Shown here one piece after another: positions 23,501 to 38,500 of a stretch of 64,000 bases of DNA. The translations under genes were made by a program, and so were the position numbers. Every line of letters begins with the position of its first letter. Position 1 is the first letter of the stretch. The notes under the pieces are model-generated. The model was not told the DNA's origin. It worked only from the letters and a program-made list of their open reading frames with translations, and made no database searches. Source of the stretch: Liolophura sinensis (taxonomy: Eukaryota; Mollusca; Polyplacophora; Chitonida; Chitonidae); contig NC_088295.1 of assembly GCF_032854445.1 (NCBI RefSeq), positions 21,129,385 through 21,193,384 on the forward strand, given 5' to 3'.

Positions 23501-26500
23501 AAAAGTTATTGGAGCAAGTACATATTTATTGATGACGAACTTCTGTGCCAAGTGAATGCTTATACATCACCTTGTTTTATGCTTCTGCTGTGACACAGAA
23601 TTGTCACAGTCAAAGTGTAAAATAGTTTTGTCTTCAGTGTCTCCAAAATTGCATGTTGCTATATCATATGTAACTGTCAGGGCAACTTATGTGTATAGCA
23701 TGGGTTATCATTACAGCTGCGTTCACATAAGCTACTTGTACACTTTCGTTTTGTAAACTTGCCCCAGGGCAAAAATGTTACCTATCTTTGTGGATGGAGT
23801 ACATTGCTGTGCCGAAAGGCGTAATCTTACCCATATCAGCTTAAAGTGTAAAAAATGTCTATTTCATCCAGACCGTTAATGTTTTTTTTTTTTCAGGAAC
23901 TGATATTTCAAACGGAGAGGAAGTTGCAATTAAACTAGAATGTGTGAAAACAAAGCATCCCCAGCTGCATATAGAAAGCAAAATTTACAAAATGATGCAA
24001 GGTGGAGGTAAGAAACTGATGCAAATATACGTTGACACATACGTCTCAAACTGAGAATGTGTGATATTCGTTTTCTGTGATAAAACAGTACACCTGATGA
24101 CACTCTTCGTTACATCATGCGCTTTACTATAACACGTTTACAAATGTGTAAATTTTCACAAAGTTCTTCATGCAGACATACTTGTTTGCATATTTTCATA
24201 GTTTTTGGTGAAGAAAGCCTTCAGACTTAAATGGTTGCACTCAGAAGTTTGGTTATTGTGTAATTATGCAATAACAATCAAGATATTAGGCTGATTATTA
24301 GGCCTCTATGTTTGTATATCATGTATGTTACAAACTACAAGTAGCTGGCAAACTTCATATAACACACTTCACTTATAACACTGGACATACAATGTATTTG
24401 GCCCCCAAGAGCACAGTTGTATTGAGGGAAATTTGTATCTGTTTGGATGTATAAAAGCAGAAAAGCACCCTTTGAGTAAGCACATGATATTAATTGTCTG
24501 TCACATAGTGATATTTTTTTTAAAGGTATGTTTTGCCATAAGAAATTAAAATTTTTTTTAGTGGGTTCAGCTAAATACTAAAATGAATTGTGTTTGACTG
24601 GTAACTTGGGCCTATATTTCCCCAAAAAATTCATTTAAAAAAATTAAAAGGAGAAATCCGTCAGTTGTCTAAACTGTCTGCAAGATGAGATAACGTGCAA
24701 ATGATGCAGCACAAAGATTCACATTATGCAACTATAGTGTGTGGTTCGCACATTGCTGATTGAAAGGGAATCATAAGTCTGGTAAATGTGATCTTCCTTT
24801 TTATCGAGAATTCATTATAAAGCATTTATGATTCCCATTGATAATCACTGTAGAACTTAAAGGAGAAGAAAAGATAAAAATGATGCCAAAATCAGATGAA
24901 AGAGCGTCAAGACTAATTTGCAAATATGATCTTTGATATTTTTGGGGATTTTTTTTTTTTCCAAGAGAAAAAGAGGTACTTGAAAATCCTTCCAAGTAAG
25001 GATGTGATGCTTGTGTAATAAATTAATTTGAATGTAAATTTGTTGTTTATATCGAAACATATGCATTCAACCTAAATTACGATGTTATTTATGAATATGT
25101 TAAAAATGTAAATATGATCCGAATTGAGGTTTAATACATTTGCCAAAATATTTATTAAACCTGTATTACATCCTCATTTATGACATTGTTAAAGCCTAGA
25201 AATACCAAAAGGGGGACCCAAATATCCAACATACAAAAATTATTTTCAGGTGTCTTTTTCTCCGAAAGGAAATATTGGAAAAAATATTGAAGACCACATA
25301 TAGGAATAACTTTTTGCACTCTTTCATGTAAACTTTAGGTCATTTTTATGTTTTCTCAACCTTTAAGTTACATGGTAGGCTGGGGTTACAACACAATACC
25401 TTGTATAACATTTGAAGTTCACCAAACATCTCCAGTCATGTTCATTTTAAAGGGAGGTAACCCATTCAATATATTCATCTTTGGTGTTATTTTTAGATTT
25501 AGCAACTTCATTGAGTAAGTGGTAGAAGGGGAAACCCTGGTTAAAACTGAACATTGGATTGTCCACTCTATGTCAGAGACAGACTTTTTTTTTTCTTTTT
25601 CACAAACTATATCAATCAGCATCATGATTTCTTTAATTTCATTTAGTATAGGGGCCTCCATGGCCGAGATGTTAGCATGCTGGCGCAGCACAGTGACTCA
25701 CAAACCTCTTATCAATGCATCACTGAGTTTATGATCATGATCTCAGGCTGGCTTCTTCTTGGGTTTTACGTAGGTTTCCTCCCAGTGTAATTCTGGCTGC
25801 TGTTGTGTAAATGTAATTTTCTTTTGTATGGTGAAATAAATAAGTACATTAATGGATTATATTCCACTACTTTCTGTTCTGTGTTCAGTTTGCTGCCAGA
25901 AAATGTTGACAAGTTATGATTGCATTAAGGCTCATTTGACTTCACTTTACCTGGATATGCTTCTTGAAGATCTGCATATACATGTACTGTAAATATTTTA
26001 TGCGGAGGCTCTGTGGCCAAGGTGGTTAGCATTGTGCAATGAACAAGGAACCTGTCACTAATGGGTGTGGGTTTTCCCCAGGGTTTTGCCCGTTTTCCTC
26101 CCACCATAATGCTGGCCAATGCTGTATAAAGTGAAATGTTCTTAAGTATGGCGTATTACACCAATCAAATAAAATAAATCTTTTATTTTTCATATTTTCG
26201 TTAGTTGGAATTCCAACGATCAAATGGTGTGGGGCAGAAGGAGACTACAATGTGATGGTAATGGAACTACTGGGTCCAAGTTTAGAAGACCTTTTCAATT
26301 TCTGCTCAAGAAAATTCAGTCTCAAAACAGTACTTTTGTTGGCAGACCAGTTGGTAAGTCTGAAATTATATTTGCTTATCACTTTTGATTAAGTATTACT
26401 CAATAATAAAGGTTTAAAAACAGAGCACTTATAGCAATAAATTATTGTGATGTACTGGTGTCTTTTTAGGTGTATATGGCATGTTTTTGTTTTTTTGTGG

Positions 26501-29500
26501 GCCTTGTGGCCAGGGTTTAAGTATGGATATTTTCTTTGAAAATAAGAAAATACAGTGTGTAGCCTTGCTGTAGCACACTGGTATAGGGACATGTTTCCTG
26601 AGCGTGTCATAGGCTACCTCATGCTACAATAAAATAACCTTGGGATCCAGCGTATAGATCTCACAGGTCATGATTTTGACATGGAACTAAGTTTTATTGA
26701 TGCAAAATGTGTTTTATCATATGCTTACTTATGTGTATTGTTAGTTTACTATAAACGTGCAAGATTTTTGTTACCTAAGGATTCAACCAGTGTTCTACGG
26801 TTCACAAGTTTCCATGTACAGAACACACATATCTTGGCACCATGCTTAGAGTCACATCTCGTGGAGATAGCTTGCCTACCTGTGATCATGAGCCTGGGCT
26901 GATCTACTGAACACGGTGCATATTGAACATTTCCACAAGCTGAATGTATGCTTGTCCACTTGATTTTGAAATAAGAAAAGCGCATTTTGTATCTGCTTCG
27001 TCCACATCTGCTTGTATTAGAAGTAATTCACTGAACGTAAATGCCGCAAATTCACAATGGCAGACTGCATACGACTGTAAACCTGATCACGTTACCGCAT
27101 TATAGCTTAGTAATGTTAACCATTAATGGGTTATGCAAAATCAATGCATTAAATGATGGAAAGAAGAGTTCAACTAAACTTCGACTTGTCAACATGCCGG
27201 TAAACCAAGTCTCTCTCTCCCTGCACTTTCACACCTGGGTGTAGCCATTCAATAATTTGATTAAATGTCTGGAAATATTATTTATTCATAATTAGCTTCC
27301 CCTATATGTAATGTGGAATTAAGTGTAAAAGAAAAACATTGAAAAAGGGTACGTTAATCTGAGTAATATGACACTTTAAATCACTAGATGTTGAGGCTGC
27401 TTTTATGCATTTTTTCGACCAACACTCATTAGTCTCTGCTGAATTGTGTCATACAATTCCAACTTTTGCAAGCTGTCAGAACTTCGCCATTTAGTTCAGT
27501 GTTAAAAAGACACTACTCAAGTGACAACAAGCATATCAAATTTCTCCACAAAATGTTTTGTCGTCCTGCATAAGGTTGTAAAAACAGGCCATTGCAGTAC
27601 CGTGGACTTAGTTTTTTAAAATTTTCAGATGATTTTGCCTTTAGGAAGGTGTAGATTTTACAGAACAGTACGGAAGGATTTTGTACTTGCCTAAAATTGC
27701 CATATCTGCTCTCGTAGTATAGGCAGTATATCTGTTTTTGATGGCTTTAAAGTCATTATGTTTCTCAGAAGCCCTCCAGGTAACATACTGTTGAGATAAT
27801 TTATAATCTTTATAATGAGGACCAGTAGCTAAATCTGGAAACTCCTTGAAAATTATTGGCATTTACTGAAAGTGTACAAATATTAATTCCTTTTTAAGGT
27901 CTGCCTGTCACAGTGAGCAAAATGTGCTTTGTATTGCTGACGAGACCACACACATGCGGAAGTAATGCTGCAACAATTTGAGATCAAACTGGCAAGGAAA
28001 TGTAACCAATTATAACCTCTTCTATTATTCATAGAAAAATACTTTTCTTTCCATAAAATTAAAAATTTTAAACCTAAAATATGAAATATCACATGGGTCA
28101 CACACCAACAGTAGGAAATGAAGCAAATAATATCGTGCTGTTTAAGTGTATTTCTTGGTGAAAAATCCTTGTTCATTTGCAGTTATAGCTGCTGTCATTC
28201 GAAATCTAAGCCACCTGACATGAAAGTACACCACAGATTTTTGCGGGACATGATTTGGGTCCCATTATATCTGATTACACACTATATTATAACAAGCTAT
28301 ATTGAGGCGTATTAGAGCGAGGCTACGTAGAAGAGGTTGACTCTATATTACAAAAAGTCAGCTTAAGCCAAGTCATAATGAAACAGTCTTGATATTTAGG
28401 AAGGAAACCTAGCAGTATTTTATGTAAATTTAAAAGCATGCCATTGCATTTGTCGGCTGGAATACATGAAGTGTGTATTTGGAAGTGTTTCAGTTGATAT
28501 TAAACGTGTAGTCCTTAGTCCCAGCCATCTATAAATCTCCGGAGGTAGGTTTCCTCCGGGCTCTGTCAGTTCAGGTTAAAAATTCATGGGGTGGTTTCAC
28601 TGATGTTTTAATTAGATGTTTTTTTTTTGTTTCAGATAAGCAGAATTGAATATATACATTCAAAAAACTTTATCCATAGAGATGTGAAGCCTGACAATTT
28701 TCTCATGGGCCTTGGCAAGAAGGGCAACCTTGTGTATATAATAGACTTTGGTTTGGCGAAAAAGTATCGAGATGCAAGAACACACCAGCATATACCATAC
28801 AGGGAAAATAAGAATCTCACAGGGACGGCCAGATATGCCAGTATAAACACACATTTAGGAATAGGTATGTACATATATTTCTAGTCACTGCTCTATTAGC
28901 TCAAGCTTTACAGTATGGTTTACCATTCCAATTAGTAGTTACGAAGGTTTCCTGGATGTGTTTGAAGGGAACAACATCTTTACTGTTTACATGTACATGA
29001 GGTTGATCTTTGCTTTGTTCATGGATTTGTTGTGTGCGCTTTATTCTTAATCTCTGTGTTGTAAAATTGAATAATCGTAATAATAAGAAAAATGTAAATG
29101 AAGAGTCCAGAAATTTTAGTCTTTATCACAGCTGTACTAAATGCATAAATAGCTCCATAGCTCCAGAATTATTAGGGATCTACAAAACACCAACTGATTA
29201 TTTTATTAGATCAAATTCATGACTGTTATGAAAACGTTTCCTCTTGAACATAAATTACTGTAAGACCTACATTTAACATTAAGCTCCCAGCTTCATATGA
29301 TCCGACTCTTGACCAGTGAGATTGCATATTCAGATTCATCTCTCCTTGATTTGGTTATGACCTTCGTCCAGAGGTTTTCCATATGACTGGGGACGATATG
29401 TGGTTTACACTGATTTCCTCCACCAATAAATCTGACCTCCATCAGAAAAGTGAAAAGTTTTTCTGTATGACTGTGGCCATAAATAAATCAAATAAATAAA

Positions 29501-32500
29501 ACACTGATTAGGGCCGATAAAGACTCCCAGGGCTTGATGTCCATGTTACTGCCACCAACCTGCATTTAAGCGATGCCTTGCAGCTATCGTTTACCGTCTG
29601 CTTAGCTATCTCGTTATCAATGTTTTGTGACCATGGCCTTAGATTCAGTCCGCACTTTGAAGAGAGAAAAGTTAACAATTTATCAGATTCCCTTTGTCTT
29701 CAATCCAAACAAGAAGTCAGCATTAGTTTCGCTTTTAGCTGATGCAAAAATGAAAGAACATGCCACAATACGAGAGCACATGCACGCACAAGCAAAGGGA
29801 GATAATTTTGTAGCTCTCAGCACAGTTATCTCTTGTAACATCTCTCTCTGGTTTGCAATGGCCGCAAATGGTGTTTCTTACGTTTTCATTGAGTAATAAA
29901 TCTGTTGTATCTTTATCATGCCACCGTAAATTAGAAAGCAGAACTTATATCTGTCCATACATTGACATCTCATGCTTGGCCTGCGATTTTATTTGTTGAT
30001 TGCTTTTTTGGCAGGCTGGTTTTAAGTTGGCCTGCTAAGGCAAATTTTCGACCTGCTTTTCATCATTTGTAGGCCCCCATTTCGAACCCTGCCAAAGAGG
30101 TTTATCATCTTTTTGTCAAAGATATGTTTATTTCGCCAGTCTGAAGATTTCCCTGTCTATAAAAATGATAGAATCACCCTGTCTGTCTGACATGATTTTG
30201 TCCTGGCATATCCTCCCAAACAACCACGCTGATTTTGATGAAACTTACCATACATCTTTCCTATTATCTTAACTTGTGCATGCTTATGTTCAGTGGGTAA
30301 TTACCCCGTTGAGGACTTGGATTAATAGTGTTTTTCCATGTATTCTAAAGTACTGAACCTATTTCCATGAAACTTAGCGTATATCTTCCCTGTAATCTAA
30401 ACTTTTGTGGGCTCAAGTTTTATTACAGTCAGATAGTTATTTACATAATTAGTCTTGTTCAGGTCATTAGTGCAATGATGGATGTTCATGTATACAGATT
30501 TTGTCCGTGTAACTCCTGCTAAAGTATTGCACCAAAACAGTCTGATTATGAGGGGTTCAAGACTCATGGCTGGAAGCACTATTGTAATTGTTCGGGAGAC
30601 TGTTGTTCTCACTTAGATTATTTTTCTTCTCTAACCACTCTTTTTTTCGTTTTGCGAGGAAACTGCGTGTCACAGCTGTTAACTTTCAATGCATGTTCAA
30701 TACCAGATCACTTGGGCAACCTGCCGGAGTATAGAACTTTACCCACCTGTGACCTACTTTTTGGCCATATTGGAGCAGTATGGAAGTCTAAAAAAAACTA
30801 CTTCTCCAGAACCACAGAGCTGATTGCATTGAAAATTGATATGCATGTACAAGACTACTGGGGGTATTAGGATTGAAAATTGAAAGCTTGCCATTGGTCG
30901 TTTTAATCATGTGGATGAATTTGAAAAAACAAGGTATAGCAGTTAGATGTAGTTTGGCCTGTTGAATACAACGTTGGCTTTTTGTTTTTTTTTAACGATG
31001 TAGAGTTTTCCTTGAACTGCAATTTTAGCTCATTTCAGTGTCATTTTTCAAATGTCACTGTAATAGTTATGGAACTGAAAATTGGTCAGTAGATAGATCA
31101 AGTACAGATCTTCATTTTTGACTGCAGAGCTACGACTGATAGTTTTGCCATTAAAATGTGTTTAAAAAGTCAGCTCGTTTGAATATTTGCAATATCTCCA
31201 AAAAACCCACAGGTAGAAAAAACAAACCTGGTATTTTCAGTGACAAACATATGGAGCAGCTTTTGACATTTTGTGCTGTTTGGTCAGTCATGTGATTTTG
31301 CAGCCATTTTGAATTTTGTTGATAAGCTTAAACTATCTTTTTCGGTAAATTGGCTAATGATCTGGATGAAATTTCACTTGCAAGTGTTAGGTAAATTCTA
31401 GATGACATTTTTAAGTATACGCAATTGTTTAATATAAGAAAAAGATAACAACATTGATACCAGAACATCAATCTAGTAAAAATATACCTTTGCTATTTCC
31501 CTTCCCAAAAACTTACCATGCTGTTTTCCAGGTTGTGTTCTAGTATTTAAAGTCGATGGTTGTGTGGCGTTATTTACAAGGAAGCACACCACTACATTAG
31601 GCTTTATATTTGCAGAATTGTCTTGAATCTGCCGACCGCTTGTCTTCCTCTCCACTTGTGTGTTAGGCCCATACTAGAATGGAACATGGATGGTTGCTGT
31701 TTGATTATTGAAATAATAATGCTGCCTGGCATATGTGGATAAAACACCCATGACAATAAAGCATGTGTGTCGATTTGAAGGCAGACTTTCTATTTATTAC
31801 AGACCACTTGTCTACTGTGGCAGGAACATGACATAAATCTGACAGTTGAGTCTCAATGAGGAGGGGGAGGTGGGGAATGAGGCTACACTCTCTTTAGATT
31901 AATTTTTACAAAGATACTGTGTGACATGTTACCACAGGTATTTCAAGAAAAAGTTAGTGATATCTGTCATTAAATGTCATTAAAGTAGCTCAACCGTGCT
32001 TTAAATTTTACCATACAAATGCCTTCAAAGCCCACTGATGTACGTACCAAATGACCTTCAGAGAATATCAAGCTCTGAGGAGTACGTTTTACTATGAATG
32101 GCGTCGGTTATTTCACAGAAAATATAATGATGCAGCATCGTGCTTCCGGTTCCTTAACATGAAGTAGCTGATGGTCTCTTAAGAATACCTTATTAAAAAA
32201 AAAAAAAAAGATTTATAGAGTTGCCAAGTACATCAGAAGAAAAAAACGTCTTAGCAGTTAAATCTGTTTAATTCACTCCCTTTCCTAAATAACTTGGGGT
32301 ATATTATTTTTGTCTTTCCCTTTAATTTGTTTATGCCTTAAACCTGTAACATTCCTGGTTTTCATTGTAGAACAAAGTAGGAGAGATGACATGGAGTCTT
32401 TAGGTTATGTATTCATGTACTTTCTGAGGGGCAGTCTACCTTGGCAAGGTTTGAAGGCAGCTACAAAAAGACAGAAGTATGAGAGAATAAGTGAAAAAAA

Positions 32501-35500
32501 GATGTCAACACCAATTGAGGAGTTGTGTAAAGGATTTCCATGTGAGTATTTTTATCAGAAAAGGAAACTTTCACCTTCAAAGCTGGAAAGGCAATTGTGG
32601 CATGTATGTACAGACTTGCTGCGTTTGATTTTTAGGTCGCCTGTATAAGTATTGGTGTAGCTTATGCCATACCCTAATTGTCATTGTCTGGAATGGTAGC
32701 GGTTCTGACCGGCTACAGAAGACGATTAAAACGGGAAACATGTACATAACTAATGGGAAGATTGCAACATAGAGCTACGAAAAGGGGTGCATAAAGATAG
32801 TTTAGTAAAAATGGCAGGAATCGGGATGACTTCAAAAATTTTCTTGCAAATTTGATCTCATCTACTCTAGAGTTTTGGAGTGTCAAACCTCACAGTGATG
32901 TAGAAAATCCATTACAGATGGCTGAATGGTTTATATTTACTAATAGTAATGTGGCTTATGTGAGGATTACTGGCCCCACAGAATCTTATCAGATATTAAA
33001 GGTAGGATGTTAAACCCCAAGCACTCACTCACTCACCAATATTAAAGTTCACAGTGGCTTTTTTAATTGTAAACCTCTAGTACCAGAACTTTTTAAAAAA
33101 AACTTTTCATGTCATCGGTAACCAGTCTCAAGTAATTCTTTCAACAACATCAGGATTTCCTTGAATGATCAAAGGGATGTCTTGCTGACTAGAGTAAGAT
33201 ATCACTTGTGTTATTACGCACCCCATGCCATGACGTTAAAAACAAACACTTTGTTTTATGATGTTCCAATCCAAGCTTAGGAGTATGACGTCATAATACA
33301 AAGTCAGTCAAGTTTAACATTTCTTACATCACAGGATGAGACACGTCATACAAGACATCATGTGCAACGTCATGCTATATATACAAGTATTTGAAGGCCT
33401 GCAACTAAAAACATTTCTTAAACTTGCTCAAATATGCAAAATCACGATATTGTCAGAATATAAATAATAAATAGAACATTGCACAGTGAAGGTTGAATAT
33501 CATAAATACTTTTCTTCTGAGGGGTAACAATGATAACCCACCAGACATGAAGCATCAAGTGGGTTATCCTTTTCACCTACAGTGTTGGCTTGGTGTGGTG
33601 CTTTTTTCTATTATGAAGGGCTTTTAGAATTCATGTTTTATTTCTTTAATTGCAGCTGAATTTGCTACATACCTGAATTTTTGTCGGTCGTTGCGATTTG
33701 ATGACAAACCCGATTACTCCTACCTTCGGCAGTTATACCGAAACTTATTCCATCGACAGGGATTCACATATGACTACGTTTTTGATTGGAACATGTTAAA
33801 ATTTGTAAGTATCATTTTGATTCACCCATTTTCATCCAATACACTGGTTATTTTTCTGAGAGGGAGCCTTGGCTCAGTGGTTCATTTGGTGCGAGACTCC
33901 CAGCCATAGTCCACTCAAGGTGTGAGTTCAGTCCCCATTTTGTCATGAACAACAGTCCATCGATTCTCAATTTCATTTTTGGGCCATCTTTCACAGAGCA
34001 GTCTTACACAATGTTGATTGTAACTACCATTGCCACTTGCGTCTTTAACATGTTGTTTTCTGGTATTTCCATTCATGTTATGACCTCTGTCACTCTGGAG
34101 TTCTTGCCAACTGGGTTGGGCATCCATTTAGACTACTGTAGTTTGCTGACCTTTCCAGTATGCCAGACCATGAAATTTGACACTTTTGCGTAGAATGATC
34201 AAAACTTATAAACTTTGCCGCAGTGGTGTGTTAAGTGATTATTTTCTCACATCGACCAATGGCTAGACAAACATAGCAAGATGAAAGTAGTCTGCTGGGT
34301 ACAGGCCTGGGAACAACTTTATTTTTATTCATGAATTAAAATGAAGAAAGTCTCAAGCCACAGTTATTTACAAACCTGTGAATTCTGAAACTGTCTCAAA
34401 CTGGCAAGATAACGACTGCTTCTCCGGCTGTCAGCTACACTGCATCTGTGAATGCATAATACAGGAAACAGTATCATCTGTTCATGGTCCCATAAATAAA
34501 TGTAGCATATCAGCGTGCAGCGAAGACCTGACTGACAAACATCTATCCTTAAGCTTCCATAAAATACAGGGAGGAGTTTTCCAAGCCTCGCGCATTGGGT
34601 GTTTCGTCATCACATTTTAGAAGTGTTAGGCGAGAAGAATCTCCAGACATTCCCGATATCATAAAATGGTATCATGAACCCAACATGCTTAGATTGAACA
34701 TGTGTTCACAGATGTGAAAGTGGGTCCTCACTTATACTAGCTTAATATTGCAACAATTGTTAACATTGTTTTAATGAAAGGCTAAATGTATTCCTACTCA
34801 CATCTCCTGGGAACTCAGTCATGTGTGCGTAACTCTTACACATAACTGACAGCTTACAGAATTCAACATTGACCAATTAGATAAACATATTTTCATTGAA
34901 TATCCTTCAGAGGAAAAAGTCATCATGATTGTAAAATCTCCCGCAAAATCTAGATGAGTAGACTGAAAATTTTACAAGCTGTAGGTTGTAATGTGCCTAG
35001 TGAAGGGCCTTTGCATTTTAACTTGGTACTTTGGATTTGACTTTGTTACTGAACCATTTCAGTAAAACCATCAGAAAGTCATGTGCTGGTATATTGTCAC
35101 GTGTAATGTCGGAACTTCAAAGACCTTACCCAGAGCTGAGCAAAGTTGCGATTTGCATATCAATACAACTCCGCTCTTTATATTTGAATACACTTAGTTA
35201 ATTTTAGATCGACTCTTCCCCCAAGTTTCCACTCAAAGAATGCTATACCTAGAGTATACAGACGTATGTATGTTTTGATGGAAACAAAGTGGGGTTTTCT
35301 ATGAAGAAACATGTAATGCTGAGTCTAATTTCTGTAAGCCGGAGCATCATAGTGGCTAGTTTTTAACAATGTTGTGTTCAACCTAATGAAAGGACAAAAA
35401 ATACCAAAAAATTTTTAGACAAGTGCTCATTTTCTATATTGTCTATAGTTAAATGGGTGAGAACCATCAACCACCAGCTGTGTGCTATTCAACTTCTCTG

Positions 35501-38500
35501 ATTAGATTTCTTTACAGCCCCTGACCCTGTTTTGTGACAATTGTGAATTTACTTTCGAGCATTACGATCATGAGTGCTGCTCAGCTGGTTGAAAGGTCAA
35601 CGATTTATGGTAGCCATGTGACCAAACTGATCATTTTGTCCAGTCAGATTTTGCTCAACTTGTATGACTTTAGATTTGTTGTGAAGCATCTCTCTATGCT
35701 GTTCATATTACGCTTGTGAACTAGGTTATTGTGGATGGCATGCAAGAGTTGCTAAACTTTGAGAAGGACAGGTTGTCATAATTCACTTAGGTTTGTAATT
35801 CTTCTTCAAATTCTATATTGTAAACATAGGTAATGTTTTAGCACACTGTTTTGAACGGAAAATGTGTATTTATATTTGTGCTTTCCTGTGGAATGTTCTG
35901 TGTCGGTATTTGGTAATGTGCTTTTCACTTGAAGTAGTAAGAAGATGAAAGATGTACTGAGAGAGTGAGGTGAATTCTTGTTGCTGCTGCTGTAGGGTGG
36001 TCGTAGTAATGAAGACTCAGAAAGAGATAGAAGACACCAGCATATCCACAGCTCCTCCTCAAGGCCACACGGAACAGCAGCAGGTAGAGTCCGACAAGAA
36101 CAGGCAGGAATATCTGGTGGACCCCCAGCCTCAGGAGACTATGGCAGTAAGTCGGCTTACATTAATTATATTAACAGAATTTTTTATTTAGTGTAAATAT
36201 TTTTGTCTGCAATCTGCAAATAGAAACAAGGTAAAATTCTTAGATCTACCAATGGCATGTTGCATTTTCTGGGTGCATGCTACCTGTATTCAAGCAAGTT
36301 TTTTTCTAATTACACATAGATACTTGTTTTGGAAATATGAGCATTATTCATCCATTGCTATGAACTGTATTGAAGTATGATGTGCATATCTTGACTTCCA
36401 GATGAGTGTTTTCATGTTTTTTTTTGTTTAATTAGATGTTCCATTATTAAAAGATTTGGGTTGTTGCATCCCATTTCTACATCCTTATGAGTTCAGGATT
36501 CTTTCCACAGAACTGGTACTTGTGGCTTTTCTCCTTTTTGGTTTATCTTTGGAGTGTACCTTCTGGGTGTGTGGGTAAAGGGAAACATTTCACTCCAAAT
36601 CAAATTTGAATCCTTTCGTTTGCTTTTTAGTCCTTATTGCTTATTGTTTAGGGTTGATAAAATATTGCAAATTTTTCTCATTTACCCCCTAATGATAAAA
36701 TTTTGAAACCTGTGTACTTTGTGAACTGGACCATTATCAACACATCACTATTGTCGGAACAATTCCTTGAATACTAAACTGCTGCCTACTTCATTTGTGT
36801 TTTTCAACTTTAAACATAGCCTTACATCATATGAACTCTTCACTGCTCATTTTGTTAATGTAATTGCAAATTTGTGGTATTACTTAGATTTTGTGAAATC
36901 CAAGGATGTAGAAATCAGCTTTTGATTCAATTCTTGTGTAGTTTTACTTGTACTCCTCTAAACATGTATATATGCCATTGTGTGAATATATGTTATTTTC
37001 TGTCAACTGAAGGAAATGCATTGACATGAGCCCAGTTGTTACTGAAATTGATGTACCCTATTTCCCTAACCTTTTCGCATTCAAAATAGCAAGTTTCAGT
37101 GCAATTTATGCTTGGTTTTGAGGACAAAACTAGATAGGTTGGATTTTATCAGTAAACACAGAATAATGTCTTAAGAATATGCTTGAATAAACACCTTGCA
37201 AATATGCGAAAAGGTTGAAGAATTACAGTAGTCTTGCATTTCAAGTAGCACTTTAGTGGGATGTGTGTGTGTGTTTTTTTCATCAAATGCAGATGCAGAA
37301 TTTTTTTTGTTTTGGTAATGAATGTTGTCCTGCTGTATCCACCACTCCACATACAATGTACAGGTAACGAGTCATGGAATTGAATATTGTTCTATCAGAT
37401 AAACAAGGAGTCTGCCAAGCATATGATGCCTTAAGTCTGAAACAAGGATAATCCAGAAAAGCAAACTTATCTTTTGCCTGGTGGTTGTTTGACTTAAACA
37501 GCTGCCTTTTTCCAATGTGCCTTCTCTGAATTACCTCCCTTGTTACCTTATGATGTATTGAGAGATAAGTTTTTGAGGTCTGAAACTACAAGAAGTAGCA
37601 CCCCGCTTACTAAAACTTGCTGTATATAGGTAACAGAATGTAAAAAAACATGATGTCGCCTTTTGAAAATCACAGAAATGTTGAGAGATCTTGAATGAGG
37701 TCCATGTTTTTTGGCTTAAGAGTTTGCCAAAGCTGCGTGTTGTATATGTTAGGGCCAGTATTTTAAAATTATCTCCGAATGGATTTCATAAATACATAGC
37801 GTTCTTCCTGGGCCTTCCAAATAAATGTATAAAATTAAAATCTGCCTTAAAGCTAGGTCTTCAACTAGCTTATGCTGATTTAACTCCGAATCTTGCCATT
37901 AGCCATTTTCTGAGGTCTCGCCTAACCCCAGCTTACTCCTAAAAAGGCACCTTTTTAATGGGAGAGTGACCTGAATGGAGGTAATTCAGTGTCAGCCTAT
38001 TGGAATTTAGTTATTGAAAAACAGACATAAATCAAGTTGACATACAGGTCACTTGCAGTAATCCCTGAAGTAACTGTTTTTTACTCATTGCATTGACATG
38101 TTTCAGACAATTCTATCTTGTTTCTTCCAGATAAGGTTACTTTCATGTGTTTTTCAGATGAAACCATGTTGGCCATTGCGTGGTACATATTTCATTATGT
38201 AGGAACATTTCCTTTTAAGCTCATTCACGCTTGACATGTGTAGTCTATTGTGTATTCCTGCCTTCAGGAGGACATTTTGTGGGCAAACATAGTCATATTA
38301 ATCTTGCATTGCAAAAGAACACTTATATGTACATGTACAGTTAATTCCATTGTTTCTTGTGCGACACAAGTCTCCATTTTTACAAAGAATTTGATTTTGA
38401 AGTCTGCAGGCATTTTTTGTTTCACAAAAGGTGCTAATAAAATGGAGGTAGGCATTCTTGGCACACAACAAGTATTAATTGTAGATTCTAGCAGCACAGG

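Noticed and set aside
33786-34193. 135-codon open frame after CK1 exon 6
   Set aside because: It overlaps the end of exon 6 out of frame and a tRNA-like SINE head. No domain is recognisable.
35985-35996. GCTGCTGCTG run as an expandable trinucleotide repeat
   Set aside because: Only a few units are present. It is the pyrimidine/GCT tract before the exon 7 acceptor.
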